64,000 nucleotides of DNA from NCBI GenBank assembly GCA_009363875.1, contig CM018696.1, forward strand, positions 22,209,475 through 22,273,474. Reading direction: 5' to 3'. Each line of letters starts with the position of its first letter. The first letter of the stretch is position 1. The stretch is from Mikania micrantha. Lineage: Eukaryota; Streptophyta; Magnoliopsida; Asterales; Asteraceae. Both the position numbers and the translations under genes were made by a program. The notes below the pieces were generated by a model that was given only the letters and a program-made list of their open reading frames with translations, was not told where the DNA came from and did no database searches. Shown here in pieces: positions 12,352-26,100 of this stretch.

Positions 12352-12887
12352 TGGAATGTTTTTTTATACTGAATCAGCTGATTTTGAATGTTTGTTGGTA
12401 GAATTGTCAAGACAGAAAGATGATATGGTCGAACCAATATGCTTGGACTTGTGCTTCAATTGGTTTTCGTATTTGGGGCAAATTATCCAATGAACATTAG
12501 CATATGGCCTATGCTTGAATCGGTAGAGAATATAGAATAAAAAATTGTTTTTCTTAGCAAAAGACTTTTATTTCAGAATTCATGAAAGCAGCTACAAGGA
12601 TGAGCCTGACATGCTAAGGAATGGTTACACTAGGTTACTTGATCGATTTACATTTAAGTATTCTTTTCCCCCATGATACAAGTTTTCAAATCCAAAATAA
12701 TTTTATGACCCTTTTGGAAATCTGTTTCATTGATGCTCATCGTATTGGGTTTTGTCAGTATTCATTAACATTGGAGGTAGGTGTTGGACCTTTTTTATGA
12801 AGAAAGATTTTTGGATGACATGAGAAGCACAATTGTCTCAACCATTTTCATGTGAAGCTGAAGCTCCTCGAAATCAACTTGATTTAC
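12352..12887. other. Unrecognised AT-rich stretch
   Basis: No gene, repeat or transposon end is recognised here. Short fragments could be old coding relics, but none gives a family match by eye. Confidence 0.2.
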
Positions 12888-12890
12888 TTA

Positions 12891-13724
12891 AGTGTCGTTT
12901 GGTTGGGTCTGAATGGTTAAGAGGGTCTGAATTATTAAGTGTTGAACTGGTTAAGACTGTTTGGTTGCACGTCTGAATGAAAATAAAGAAAAAAAGAAAA
13001 AAAAAACGTTTTTTGGTCAAAACCTAGGTTTTCTCGTCATCACCGCCGAACACACATCCACGCCCGAAGCTCCTCCTCGGCAGCTCCTCCTCCTCCTCCG
13101 CAGCTCCTCCTTTGCAGCACCATCATCACCATCAATCTCCTCCGCAGCACCATCATCACCATCGATCTCCTCCACAACCATCATCTCTCCATTTTACTTT
13201 AAACAATAAATAAATAATAATCATCCCTGTTGATGATACACAAAAACCGATAAATTGTATCTTTTAGTTATGTTAAAATGTTAAAGTAAGCATAATAAAT
13301 AAATTCTAACCAAGATATGATCAGTACCTATTCCGACAGCTGCGATCTGGGAGAGCGTGAGGAGTAGAGCTTCCGAGATTGCAACAGATGCGATGGATTT
13401 CATCGGTTGGACCGGCATCAGGATGCCGAATAGAAGACTGGTGATGATGTTGTACAAGGCTGTGAAGATGAGAGTGGTGCCGAGATCGAGTTTTGAAACG
13501 AGGGTAAGCGAGTATGTAGGTCCGAGATCGCCGACTGAGCCGCCGATGTTGTACAAACCTTTGCCTCGCACATCTGAACCATTCAGACTTCATCTCATGT
13601 CTAAACCATTCAGACCTCAATTCAGAGGTTCTACCCCATTCAGACGTGGTTTTTTTGCACCAAACAAACGGTTTGAATCTGAAATATTCAGATTCAGACA
13701 TATTCAGACCTACCAAACAGCCCC
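12891..13724. mobile_element. TTA-flanked TIR element (PIF/Tourist type) with gene cargo
   Basis: The left end AGTGTCGTTTGGTTGGGTCT and the right end (from the other strand) GGGGCTGTTTGGTAGGTCT form terminal inverted repeats that continue into TCTGAAT-rich arms. TTA at 12888-12890 and at 13725-13727 is the target-site duplication, as expected for PIF/Harbinger-type MITEs. The interior is not MITE-like: it has a CTC/CAT trinucleotide-rich part (about 13065-13190) and a MOT1 gene fragment. A second element with the same ends but other cargo lies at 49321-50036. This is a Pack-type (gene-capturing) TIR element. Confidence 0.75.
13325..13568 (-). pseudogene. Captured fragment of molybdate transporter MOT1
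   Basis: On the minus strand an open stretch includes GSVGDLGPTYSLTLVSKLDL, GTTLIFTALYNIITSLLFGI, MPVQPMKSIASVAISE and LTLSQIAAVGIGT. This is the conserved region of plant MOT1-family molybdate transporters (MFS_MOT1, sulfate-transporter-related), including the hallmark MPVQPMKSIA. The full protein has about 450 residues and only about 80 are present. Near the left end the match stops at a GGTACT that could be a splice donor, though MOT1 genes are usually intronless. The fragment sits inside a TIR transposon and cannot make a transporter. The family is clear, and capture is inferred from position. Confidence 0.75.
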
Positions 13725-13727
13725 TTA

Positions 13728-14411
13728 GAGGAACTAAAACAAAGAAATGAAAAATAGGAAAATTACTTTAATGTTCATGAGTTTAATGTTTATAGATTTT
13801 GAGAGCTCATTATCTGTATTGTACTCGTGAGTAATGAAGCAAATAATTCAGATGAACAATTTGGCAACAATGATAGCTAGATTTAGGATATTAGTTAAGA
13901 CATATTTTATGTATACACTTTAATGTATTTATCGAATACTTTTATAAAGTTGGGATTAATCAATTTGGTATTATCTATTTATATGTTTAATTGTTTTAAA
14001 GTTTAATGCTTATGTGTTATGATTTTATGGACAATTAAATAAAATATCGAAAATCAGTTTTTAGTCTCTGAAAAAAACATTGGGAATGAGACATCTAAAA
14101 TATGACATTTAAATTGTTTTTTAGTCCAAAAAAAATTATTAAAGACTAAATTTGGCTATCAAAGATTAATTTTTATTCTATACAAGAATTGCATCAAAGT
14201 TTGATCATTAGTCATAGAAGAAATCTATTTGGGACTTAAATAAGATGGTATAATGTGACATATTGAGGACTGAATTTATGTTTATTGTAAACTGAATGTT
14301 AGTCATTATTGATTTCTTACAATAAATACTGATTTTTAGTCACTAATACGACTATCTAGGACTCAAGACTGGCAAAATCAGTCCTTAATAATCATTTAAC
14401 ACTGATTATTC
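13728..14411. other. GACT/AGTC-rich non-coding sequence
   Basis: From about 14040 to 14411 words such as TTTAGTC, GGACTGA and CAGTCCT occur often in both orientations, which resembles subterminal regions of some DNA transposons. Terminal repeats were not found. A similar stretch lies at about 5900-6130. Confidence 0.25.
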
Positions 14412-16880
14412 AGTCCTGAGTGTGTGCCTTAGTAACCTGATAAAACATGCGAGTAAATGTCAACAAAACGGTTGGTGAGAGCACACGTTTTATAATAGAA
14501 GTAAACATTAAATGTATAAAGAAAGTATTGCATCACTACATGTCATTACATTGCAATATAGATTGATAGCCATTCAATAAAGTTATATCATATGTGGGTT
14601 CAAAACCGAACCTAACTGCATGACTCTTGTCATGTCCATCACACAAGACAATGGAAAATGTGTTTGGTCAATATTGTTCTGTTCCAACACTCAGTCGGGG
14701 TGGCCTCCCAGGCGCGCAACAAAGGGTTTGTCAAACCCAAATAGTACTATCCAAAATTATCACGTTGTGCACCCCGCACTATTAACGGTTCGAGATGTGT
14801 TTATGAGGACTTAGTTGTGATGTGTGTCACACATATACATGTAAGTGATAAAGCATGTTCATATGTATCTAAAAATGTTTGTTGTTCAAAACAATTTAGT
14901 ATGCAATGTTTTCCCTCGAAAGGTAGAAAATAGTTAAAAAGGGGCCGTGAAGTCACCTGATAGTGCGGTTCTTGTTTATGTGTTTGCAAATTACGTGTGC
15001 TAGCACCTGCTAGTGATCACCTATAATTATATAGGTCATGAGTATGTGCTTCTTATGGTGTGTTGTATCTCAAACAACTCCAAGTGTCGGTGTGCTCAAC
15101 CGAGTGTTTGTTTTGACTTATGTTGACTCGACGAATCGTTGGTGGCACGTTTATTGTGTTCCGTTTGTTTGTGTGCCATATTAATCATAACACGCAAGTA
15201 GGACATTATCATACTCCCTACTATCCTACTCAAGTAATCGTTCATGTATGTCACGTATGATAATCATGAAAGTTTCCATTTCTGGAAGTTACTAATTTTG
15301 GAAAGTTTGTATTTTAGGAAACTTTCTGTCTTTAGAAAGTTTCTATTTTTGGAAAGCTTAATTAAGAAAACCCATCTCATCAAACTAATACATCTAATCT
15401 TATTCTTAAAACACGTCAAACACATATAACATGTCATTTATGCACAAATCATCATTTATGTCATTTTCCTCTAAATAAAGTTTCCTTATTTAGTAAGTAT
15501 CCGTTTAAAATTCTGTTTTCACAAACCAAAGTTCCTAACATGCTTCTATGATGCTCCTAAACTCATTACAATATCAATAAATCATGCAAATTCATTGATA
15601 TCCTTCTTTTTGATTTTAAAAGTTTCTAAAAGTAGTAAGTTATTAACAAAACCATATTTTCACAAATCCAATCATCCAAATCTATTTCTAATTCCTTCTC
15701 ATAGACATTTACCATCATTTAACAACATCTAGCATGTCTAGATGATCGTTTAACATCAACATGCATGTCCAAAGTTTCCTAATATAGTAAGTTACACGAA
15801 TCTCTACCAAATCAATCAAAACTCAATCCTAGATTATTTCTATACTCAATTTCACTTAAAATACATCAAATAATATTCAAGAAAAACCAAAAATCCGTGC
15901 ATGTGGACATATGGAGTTGCATGTAGCCATTCACACATGCATGTGGGTTTTTAGCCCTGGAATGTGTGATCTAAACATAGATAAACCATAAAAACTACCT
16001 TAAATGTTCTTAGATGGGTGCATTTGAGCTGGACAAAAGCTACACAACTCCACAGGTGGCTGCTCTTGCTTTGTTGATAACTTGAAGGCTTTTTTGAGGT
16101 TCCTATGGATTCAAATCACTAAGATATGCAATGAATGGCTTGAGGATGTTTCAGCAGGAGCTTGAAGCTTGTTGAGCGGAGATTTTGGTCAAGAGAGTGA
16201 CAGGAAATTCGGGTGTGAGGTAAAGAAAAGGATTGTGGTGAAAAGGGATTGCTTTTATAGACTTTTTGAGCTCTAGGGCTCGTCGCGTATCGCCAAGGAC
16301 AAAATAGCCAAGTTGTTCACCAAGGCACGACGCGTACCGCCAAGGTGGGAAATGATCGGTCTACCACCAAATGTTTCAGCTGAATTCAAAATTCCCGTTC
16401 ACGCTTCACGTACCGCAAAGGGTTTACTTTTCAGTTTTTTAATTTTGTTTATTCGGTTTCTTTCCTGTTCGATTCGTAACATTTATTATAATCGTTTAGT
16501 TTGTGTTAACACATAATCACATATAAGTACATATGTTCATTTGATTATCGTTTCGTTTGCTCACCAACGTTCGTGTGATAAGACTCGTGTGTGCTTAGTT
16601 AATTCCTTGAATTACCAATTCGCGATTGTTTGAGTTTGTCTTTTACGAAATGTTTGCACACTTGATTAATCATAAGCAATGTGTAATGTACAATTCGATA
16701 ATTCCTCGAATTATCATTTTGCAATTGTTCGTGTTGACTTATTTAATTAATCCTAATTAAATGAAATGCAAGAAGTATGAATGTGAAATAAGAAATTGTA
16801 AGTGTTGCAATTTACCTGAAATTGTCGGGTGTCACATCATCACCTTGTTGAAAGAAATTTCGTCCCGAAATTTGGTTGTT
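14412..16880 (-). mobile_element. Ty3/Gypsy LTR (truncated) with a trace of internal sequence
   Basis: Read on the minus strand the LTR starts TGTGACACCCGACAATTTC at 16836. Just upstream on that strand (16837-16880) is AAATTTCGGGACGAAATTTC, the usual end of the internal region of Tekay-like chromoviruses, so this is a 3' LTR. The TATA box TATAAAAGC lies at about 16252-16259 (minus), downstream of three GCGTAYCGC boxes (16282-16420). The distal end is truncated at about 14412 relative to the full copy at 44308-47031. No coding content. Confidence 0.65.
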
Positions 16881-17941
16881 GTCAGCAGTGTTTGATAATA
16901 AAAATTTTCATTTCGTCATAATAAGTTTAACAAACTTCGGGCTAGGAGGTCGGTACATTATGCGTAACAACATATGACCAAGAATCCGAGTTGATATCGT
17001 ATGATCGGCTAATAAAGGCGGCAACAGTCACGTTTAGCAAACGACCACATGGGTGATTATTCACGAGACATATATAACTATCAAATCAACTAAAGAATGT
17101 GTTGTAGGTTGTAAACACATTGGTTTTAGTTAGTGTTAACCACATTGTTGTCCAATTGCAAACATAAATCGATTATGACAATTATTTAAACAGAATGACT
17201 GTCACATCTATTTTCGAAGTGAGGAAAAAGTAAACTCACCAACATTTAGACTTTTTGGGAACTCAACGGAAGGACAATGTAAAGACTTACTGAGATCAAA
17301 GAACAATATACTTTTATACACACAAAGTGTTCACTATAACATAAGTTGTGGAATCATACACCATTACAAATGAGTATATATATGTAAAAACTATATTGAG
17401 ATTTTGCTTATGGGGGAAAACAAAGTGAGTGTGTGTAGTGTATCATTCTTAGTTTCCAATAAAGATAGGATCGTGTCCTGACAAGTGTGTGGTGGGCTGG
17501 CGGCTCCACTCGATGGTACATATGCCCTATACATAAGCATTACTTGATTGGATGGGATGCTATCGGTGTTGAGGTCTTGGGTGATGACACTTGCAGGGTT
17601 ATGACTTAAGAAAACAACTTTATTCAATTTCAAACTAAAAAACCATATGAACTCACCAACCTAGTGTTGACTCGATTTTCTTGCATGCTTTCTCATGTGA
17701 CCAACATATTTAGTCACCCAGAATTAAGATACATGTTAGGGTGCCTAGTGTAGAGGATCTAGCTGCTTTTGTGAGGCATATCTTTTGTGAACAACATGTG
17801 AATCATTTTTGTATATATCTTGTACAGTTACAAGATAGATTAACTATTATGATTCATTTTGGTAGATTTACATTGTTTAATTATTAAACTCAAGTTGATG
17901 TAATTTAACTTTTTAATTCTAGTTCAATTTATTTATTCTCA
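16881..17941. other. Unrecognised intergenic sequence
   Basis: No reading frame with a recognisable product. It may be a degraded internal part of the adjoining Ty3 element or of the LTR that ends near 18051, but no motif decides this. Confidence 0.2.
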
Positions 17942-18051
17942 GTATACATCATGTGCTACGAATACAATCTAATCATCGCAATTTTGAATCGCGCCCCCAG
18001 GACTATTCCGCCCAACGCGAAATTCAATCCATCACACCGGGCCGGGGTGTG
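17942..18051 (-). mobile_element. Probable Ty3 LTR terminus
   Basis: Read on the minus strand the sequence begins TGTCACACCCCGGCCCGGTG at 18051, a very common start of plant Ty3 LTRs. The following bases are AT-rich. The other end and a target-site duplication were not found. Confidence 0.35.
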
Positions 18052-18420
18052 ACAGCAGCTGACTGCTTCTATAACCTAAGAAGCAGAAGAAACTCCCATC
18101 CAAACAAGGAAAGTGTCAAACCCAAGAGCAACATTTCATCTTCTTCTTCGGAAGGCCAAATATCAGCTTCCAAAAGAAGAAGACCAAGTCATTAGAAGAA
18201 TCCCAAGAAGGAGAAGGCCTCAGAATTAACCACATCTTTCGAAAGGAAACCCAAAAGAAGGCATTCGGAACCAAAAAGAGAACCGAAAGCAAAAGCAAAA
18301 TGTGCCTCGAAGGAAAAAAAGAACTCTTTCTTCAGCAGAAGAAAGGTCTTCTATAGGAAAACCTAGAAACCTCAACATCCTTCATTCAATCCCACCCCAA
18401 AGGATATCAAAATATAGGGT
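18052..18420 (+). pseudogene. Ser/Lys/Arg-rich coding relic, unidentified
   Basis: A reading frame (broken at 18193 and 18366) is rich in Ser, Lys and Arg with words such as SSSSSEGQISASKRRRPS and ERKPKRRHSEPKREPKAK. Codon-like structure persists over about 300 bp. It could be a retroelement gag or linker region, but no domain is visible and I do not name it. Confidence 0.25.
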
Positions 18421-18579
18421 GTCAGTCCAAGTATAGGAATCCCATCCTTCCTTGTAATGAACATGTGACAAATTAAGGTTCAAAGATGAACGTAAACCAT
18501 ATCCCAACAATTTGATTATTGAGATTCTTCAAAAGAGAAACAAGAAATCTTCACATCAATGAAACCGAAGTCTTCACTG

Positions 18580-18840
18580 ATAAACCACTGATAACACACT
18601 TGTCATCAGTTTCAATCCATCAGTAAAATAGCTTAATTTTCTTGGAAAAATGAGAATATGAGTATGTAAATACCAAATTACATTAACAGAGACAAATAAT
18701 GAGAGTGTTGTAAATTGTATGAGTATTACGACCGAAAAATTATGATGAGAAGAATACAAGAGAATATTATAGGTACTCTCTAGCTACATATCTAACCCTA
18801 ATTTTATTCATGCTTATATTTATGTTCTAATATTCTTCCT
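18580..18840 (-). mobile_element. Possible Copia LTR fragment
   Basis: It follows the Copia pol relic directly on the minus strand, where the 3' LTR is expected. The sequence is AT-rich and non-coding with no clear TG...CA limits, so this call rests on position. Confidence 0.25.
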
Positions 18841-18849
18841 TCAGGCTAA

Positions 18850-19400
18850 AAGTGGAGAGAGACTTGTAGCTTGGAACCTAGAAACTAAAAATCTTCAAGT
18901 GGTAAAGCTTTGATAAAAATGTATGCAAGATTGTCACATGAAAAATGGAATTCGATTTCAACATATTTTGTTCTTGAATGAAAGACTAGATTAGTGAAAA
19001 GCTATGTAGCTCCAAAATTGTCACATCAAATAATAGGATCACCTTTTGTGTGTATTTAGAGTTCTATAAGAAGTGTTTCTAACCAAGTTAATTAAGCAAA
19101 AATATCTACCACAGCTTGTATTTGAATGTTATAGATGACCTATAAATTTTCTTTTATTTTGGTGGCGCCCATGATATAAGATTGGATCTTAGATGATGAT
19201 AAATCCACTGTGGATAGACAATCATCTTAATAACTAGCCCGGTATGCAATATTAGAGAACACAATGAACGCTTACAGATCGGACCAAAGTTGAGATGAAT
19301 TAAGAGGCTTTGATGAATATTTCCTTTCAAATAAAAAAGAATTTGGTTGACAGCCAACCAATGACTAACAATCAAAGCGTGCATGTACTAACATACAATG
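18850..19400 (-). pseudogene. Copia RNase H relic
   Basis: Minus-strand fragments in shifting frames match the end of Copia pol: HWLAVNQILFYLKGNIHQ, then SNLISWAPPK, and further on TKYVEIEFHFSCDNLAYIF followed by IKALP. These correspond to the RYLKGT, SW-SKKQ and TKHxEIDxHFxRD...IFTKPLP blocks. Most of the frame is destroyed and no full catalytic site remains. Confidence 0.6.
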
Positions 19401-20170
19401 TTTGCAATGAACTACCCAACAAAATTATCCAACCACTTGAAACATATCCATGCCCATTTCATTTTTCATGAGCCTTCTTGTACCATCACTCTAAGTATGC
19501 ATGGAAAAACATGGTTTTAGTCTCTTGAAAGTTTTGTGATATCAAGAACGTTCCCACCAAGATCCTAAACACTTTAGCGCTTTAAGAAAATCTAAACTCC
19601 ACTGAATTCTTATCCAAAGAAGAGATTATCTAAAGATTTATCGTTTGTCCAACCCAAAGTACTCGGGTCACATCTACATTTAGAAGCTCTTAGAAGAATG
19701 TAAAGTATGGTACAAAATCTAACAACCATTTTATAAATGGACAAGACATGATTTATGCAACTTCAACGGATGCTAAACTGGAATATTGTATCAAAACAAG
19801 AAATCATGGTAATGTAGAATGCATTGTTGCTAAAAGAATGGATGAAGTAGCTACAAGCTTCAAACTAATGAGATATGGAGGAACTATCTCAAGACTCTAC
19901 TCAAGTTTTTGCATCTCATGAAGAAAAGTGTTATCAACCTCAATCGTATCTTCATAGATTGTGAGTTTTCACTTGTTTGGTATTAATTAACCATCCAACC
20001 AGAAAATCGTATATGATTAGTTTTCTTCACATCCCCACCGAAGCGAAACACAAGAATATAAAATCGTATATCACAACACATTGTTCAAGAGAAATACTAT
20101 GATTTTAATATATACAACTAAGTAAATAAACTAACTTAATATTTTTGTCTTTTAGTACACACAACTTTCA
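19401..20170. other. 3' flank of the kinase gene
   Basis: Degraded sequence. A plus-strand stretch near 19750-19920 (ATSTDAKLEYCIKTRNHG) looks like coding relic, possibly retroelement, but is not identified. A polyadenylation region for the kinase gene should lie on the minus strand just below 20171, where AATATTAAG-type AT-rich sequence occurs at about 20100-20140, with no decisive signal. Confidence 0.3.
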
Positions 20171-23100
20171 TCATCTTCCATTCAAGAGTGAAATACTTAT
20201 TTCATTGTTAGAACATACTCCATTTGAGCTTGAAGACGGTCTAATCTCTTGTGGGGGTTTTCCAATATAAAATCCAGGTTCTTTCGGTGAAGGAAGTGAA
20301 CCCTCACTCCCGAGCATCACCATAACAGAAGTCATAGTCGGTCTATCTTCTGGGTTACGTTGAACACACAACAAACCAACATGGATAGAACGTAGAACCT
20401 GAGACGTATCAATTGATTCACTTAGACTGTTAGCAACTAATTCCAAGGATCTGCTTTCATTGTAGAGTCCCCATACCTGTTACGAACAATTATCACATGT
20501 ATCATGGTTAGTTATTTAATTTCGAACTAGAAATATGTTTTCATATAGGATAATATTAGAAGTTAACTATCTGATGTGAAACATGTTTAGATTACCTTTC
20601 TTTTAATTTTCAAATTTTTATATATCAAATTTTAATAAGTTAGTTAGCTTTTCAATGACGAAAATGAAAACCAGATCTTTTTATCCATTTATTCAATTTA
20701 CAATTTCAGAATTACTAGGCCAAACTTACATGTCCAATAAGGTTATTGCTATGTTCTTTGTGGACGAATTCTCTATTTTTCTCCCCAAACACAATCTCCA
20801 ATACTAATACACCAAAGCTATAGACGTCTGATTTTATGGAAAAGACACCACCTCCGGCATACTCTGGCGCCATGTAACCACTGTGAAGAATTAAGTTAAC
20901 ATTAGCGATTTACTAAATAAATGGGATTTAAGTTAGGGTATATGATTATTACTATGTTCCAACGATTGTATTTGTTTTTGCCTCCATTTGATTTCCTCCA
21001 AAAGTTCTAGCCAAACCAAAATCTGATATCTTTGGGTTCATATCAGTGTCAAGCAAAACATTGCTAACTTTGAGATCTCTGTGTATGATTCTGAGCCGAG
21101 AATCCTGGTGAAGATAAAGAAGCCCACGTGCAATTCCAACGATAATTTGGTAACGTGTAGGCCAATCCAAGATTTTGCTTTGAGTTTTATCTGTGAAATA
21201 AATTGTTTGAAAATTAATGTCTTTGTCGTTTTAATAGTTTTATGTATTTTTCTTATTATTTGTATTTACTAAATATGAAGGAATCAAGGCTTTTGTTGGG
21301 CATGTATTCATAAATCAACATCATTTCATCTCTTTTTATACAACACCCCAAGAGCTTGACAAGATTTCGATGTTGTAGTTTTGATATCAAGATGACTTCA
21401 CTCTTGAATTCATGAAGTCCTTGTGTAGATGTTTTTGCTAGCCGCTTCACTGCTATTTCCTTTCCATCTTCAAGTACACCCTGAAACATAACCTTTTAAA
21501 AAGCGTGAACAAAAAGCCTTTAATTCATATTCAAAGATCACATGTTTTATGTTCTATTTTATTTGGTATTCTTTTTATTGCTTGGTAAATAACTTGCTCA
21601 TTTTTTTTTATCATGGATCACACAAATACACGTCTAAAAATATAAATGAATAATGATATAAGACATTTTATAATGCAGTATTGGATCATTATGACTATCC
21701 AGTCGACAACCATGCATGGATCATCCTAAGCTATGACATGTTACTCAACACAAACAAATGTGTGTCACCCAAAACCATGGAGTTACTCTAGCAATATGAT
21801 TGATAAGGGCCACTATTACCATGTGATAAAAAAAACATATAATGCGGTATTGCGGAAATAGTAAATGCCAAATCACAAATTTTAAGGTGCCACAATTTCT
21901 ACATATTAACACTAATCCAATATATTATCCATAATGTTGTAATCGAACCAAATTAACATGAATGAGGGCTTGTTCATGTTCATCCGTTTAATTTTTAACT
22001 TGTTAAAGAGCGGTTCATAAATATTAACCAAACATAAATTTATGTTCATATTCATTCAAAAAAGAATTAACCTTGTTCACAAACACAAACAAACATATTT
22101 TACTTAAAAAAATAAATAAAAAACAACATTCTTAATTTCATTTATTAGACATAATAATCTTAAATAAATATAAAGTTAAACACTTAATATAATAATAAAT
22201 ATCTTAAAATAAAACACAAATTAAAATAATAATCATAATTGAAATTCCTCTAATTAAACTTTTGTTTTATAAATCTTAATTTCAAATACTATGTTTTTAA
22301 CAATATACAAATTTCAAATAATTAAATTTTTAGTTTAAATATTATGGTATTAAATTAAAAATAATATATATATATATATATACACATACACTTAATCTAA
22401 TAAATTAAGGGTTATAGGACACGTGACATTTTTTAAATTATCTCAAATTTGATTTTTCGTTTCTCTATACTATTATATAAATCTCATGTTAAATAATTAA
22501 GTATTAAATGTAATTTTATACATTTTTTAACATGAAATATTTAAAAACGTAGCTTTGAAAAAATTAGTGTTTAAAGAAATAATATATCATTTAATTACTT
22601 AATAATAATGTTATATTTTAATCATATTATATTTTCTAAATTTTTATTGGTAAATATTTATTATAATTTTGTTTATTTAACTAGTGTAACACATGTGTGT
22701 TACTAAGCTAGTATATAGAACATATAACACTTTAACGGACAAATACAATAAGTGAACATAAATGAAAGTCAATGAATATAAACCAACACACTTCTGAACG
22801 TACAAGAATATAAATGAATGAACACAACCTCTGTTAATGTTCGTTGATTTAAAAAAATGAATGAAAGTTGTTGTTTATGTTTGTTCATTTATTAAATAAA
22901 CGAACATACAAAACTTCCCACCGAATGTTTCATGAGTTGTTCGTTGCTTACTTGGTTCGCTTATAGCCTAGTTATCCACATATTCCTTTCGATAAATTTA
23001 TATATGCTAGAAGTTGCTCCTCTGTGTCCTGAAAACTTAGTCCAATGGTTAGGGCTCTCACCTTCTATAGTGGAAATCATGGGTTCGTATTCAATAGTGG

Positions 23101-26100
23101 ACAAGTTTGAAAGACACTAGGTGAAAAGTCAGCTTGGGGTTTATCTTGTGTTCAATCCCAATGGAGAGTGAGGGTTATCTATTTCACAGGGTTCTTACCT
23201 CTGCTTTATGGGCCCAACTAATATAACCGTTCAAGCAGTGGCAGATCCAGGATGTTTACTCAGTGGGGGGCCAAAAACAATATAATAAATTACACCAAAA
23301 TTATAAACAATAAACTTCATTACATTCGTAACGCTTTCAAGTGCTTCCTTTTCAACCGCACAAATCACACAAGCCTTCAAAAAATCATCACCAATTCGAT
23401 TACGCAAATTTGTCTTTACGATCTTTACTACCGAAAAACATCTCTCAACTGTCACGGTTGAAACCATAGGGGCCTTAAAATAAATTCCATGGGTGCCTAA
23501 TTGTTTTATTTAATCAAAATTAATAGAAATTACATGGTTATTAAGAAGTTGAGTGGGGTCCTTGCCACCCACTCAACCCTTCTTCCATCCGTCCCTGCGT
23601 TCAAGAAACAAAAGAAGTTGCTCCTTTGTGATCTAAGAGAGAGATAGAGTGGGGGCAATAGCATACGGCTGTGAGTGGATATCATTGGTGAATGGTGACA
23701 TTGGTGTGGATATCGGTCGTGGACTGATGGATTTGACGGGCTGCCATCATCGATGTTTTCGTGTGCATTACAAACATTGCCACGTGAAAATGATATAACC
23801 TGAAAACTAAGGGTAATTATATGGTCAGGATATAAGAGCATGTTTAGGATTGTTTATTTAACTAAAAAAGTGTTTTTTGTCGAAAATGTTTATTGACTTG
23901 TGACATTTATAAAATGAGTTTTTGAAAAAAAAAATTTGCATTAGCTTTTCCAACCACTTTAAAGTTATGGGTAGCAGTAGTAGGTGGTGGTAGAGGTTGG
24001 TGGTACGGTGGTGGGTGGCAGCGATGGAGGTGGGTAGTGATGGGTGGCAGCGATGAAGGTGGGTTGTGGTGGGTTATGGTGGCGGTGGGTGGCGGTGCTT
24101 GCAGTGGATGGTGGCGGTGGGTGGCAGCGTTGGTGGTGGCTGGCGGTGGCGGGTGGCAATGGGTGGTGGAGGTGGCTGGCGGTGGCGGTTGGCAGGTGGC
24201 GATGGGTGATAGAATGGGTAAAGGGTATACGATAGAGGTATTTTTGTAAATTTATCCCAACAAGTAATAAGTACTTTTCGAAAATCAGAAATATGTGACT
24301 TTTGAAAAACAGCTTATTGCTAATTTTCAAATAGGTAATTTTCAAAAGTTCTTTAGGTTAATCAATAAATCATTTTAAAATATAATTCCAAACATCAACA
24401 AAATAAGTTGGACAAAAGAAGATTAAGACCCTGACTTCAATGTCAACCACTGATACATATTGGTTTGGAAAACAATGGATTAGTAAATCAGATGGGCTTT
24501 TAATAATTTTGGGATGGTTATGGACTTACAGGTTTAAATTAGAAGGGATCAACAAAAGGGACTTAGGTAGTTAATACTTAATAGAACTTAATTAGTTAAT
24601 TGTCATAATTTTATAATATGAACAAAGAAGAATATAAAACACACATTGATTAACTAAAGTGTTAAAACACCTTAATTGATTAATTAAGGGTATAAAACAC
24701 ACATTGGTAATAAATTGATATTAAATAAGTTAAGGGTTCAGTTTTTATAATAAGTTTTTTAAAAAAAAAAATTACTGCTAAAAAAAGATACAAACATGAT
24801 TTACTAACTACAGTCAATTATACAAGAAAAAAAGCATTGTTGCGCATTTGACCAAAGATATTATTAAGTTTTACTTAAATATTATAAAAGATTGTATAAT
24901 TAAAATAATCAATAATTGTAAAGATGTCTATCGTTTCCCAAGAGGCTGTCACTCTAACAAAAATGGAAACAAAAAAAAAAGACAATAAAAAAATAGGGAA
25001 AAAAAATGAAAACAAGTGCAAAATAAAACAAAAACAACCAGCGAGATTTTATATTTGACTCAATTTTGAATTTTCTATCATATAATATGTTTAAGTAAAT
25101 GAAGGATACATATAAATATGAGAGAAACATCGGTGATTTTAGTGTCATTAGATACACATTAATACAACAGATTTATTAATAACTAAAAAAAATTAGAATA
25201 AAAATTTATTACTGTATATTAATAAATAAAGGTTTTAGTGTCATATGTCATTATTTTAGAGCATCTCAACATTCATTTCTCGCCTCTCTCTATTATTAAA
25301 TACATATAGTATTAAGTTATAATATAAAATATTATATATGCTTTGTATACATTGTTAAAATAACAAGAAATACATTAAAATATATTAATATTAAAAACAC
25401 ACTTTTTTAAAAAAAATATTACAAATTATAAAATTATCAAGAATAATTATTTGAAAAACAATGTTTAAAGAAAAAAATATAAAAAAGTTAGTGTTTAAAC
25501 AAATAATATTATTATTTTAATACTTAAAATATTAAATTATATGAAATTGTAATCGTATTTTATATTAAAAATCATCTTATAGTTTCTAAATTTTTATTGA
25601 TAATTATTTGTTATATTTGTTTATTTATTCCGTGTAATACACGGGTTATTAACCTATCCTAGTACTTAACAAAGACTACCTAAACTTTAGTGAGAGATGG
25701 CCGAGGGCGAAGGCCCGATACCATAGGTGTTCGGGTGCGGAGCCCATGGAAGTTGGGTTCAGGGTTGACAACCTCTATACCAACTAGCAATTAACTGATA
25801 AAGAGAGTATCCTCTAATTGCATACTTTGATAAATGATGTTTCCTTGTACATGTGTTGATAAGAGGAAATATGCTCTGTTTAGTAATTGATCAGTTGTTA
25901 AATAAATGCATACTTTTTTTGTTGAACGGCGAAAGTCTCAATCGTGTGAACGCACTGTTTCCAGGCCATGTCACCAATGTCTAGTTACCTGGACCTCTCA
26001 TAAGCCACTAAATAAATGTATACTACCAACGATTTAACTCATTTAGTACAGTTGGAACGATTGGTTATGTTTGTTTTTCTGCAATATAAAAGATGCTATT

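Noticed and set aside
16881..18051. Possible complete solo LTR ending at 18051
   Set aside because: The right end looks like an LTR terminus, but no left end with a matching 5-bp duplication (GCAGC) was found.
24037..24345. Open frames on both strands (Gly/Trp-rich and His/Pro-rich)
   Set aside because: They are translations of the GGTGGC minisatellite, with no start context or domain.
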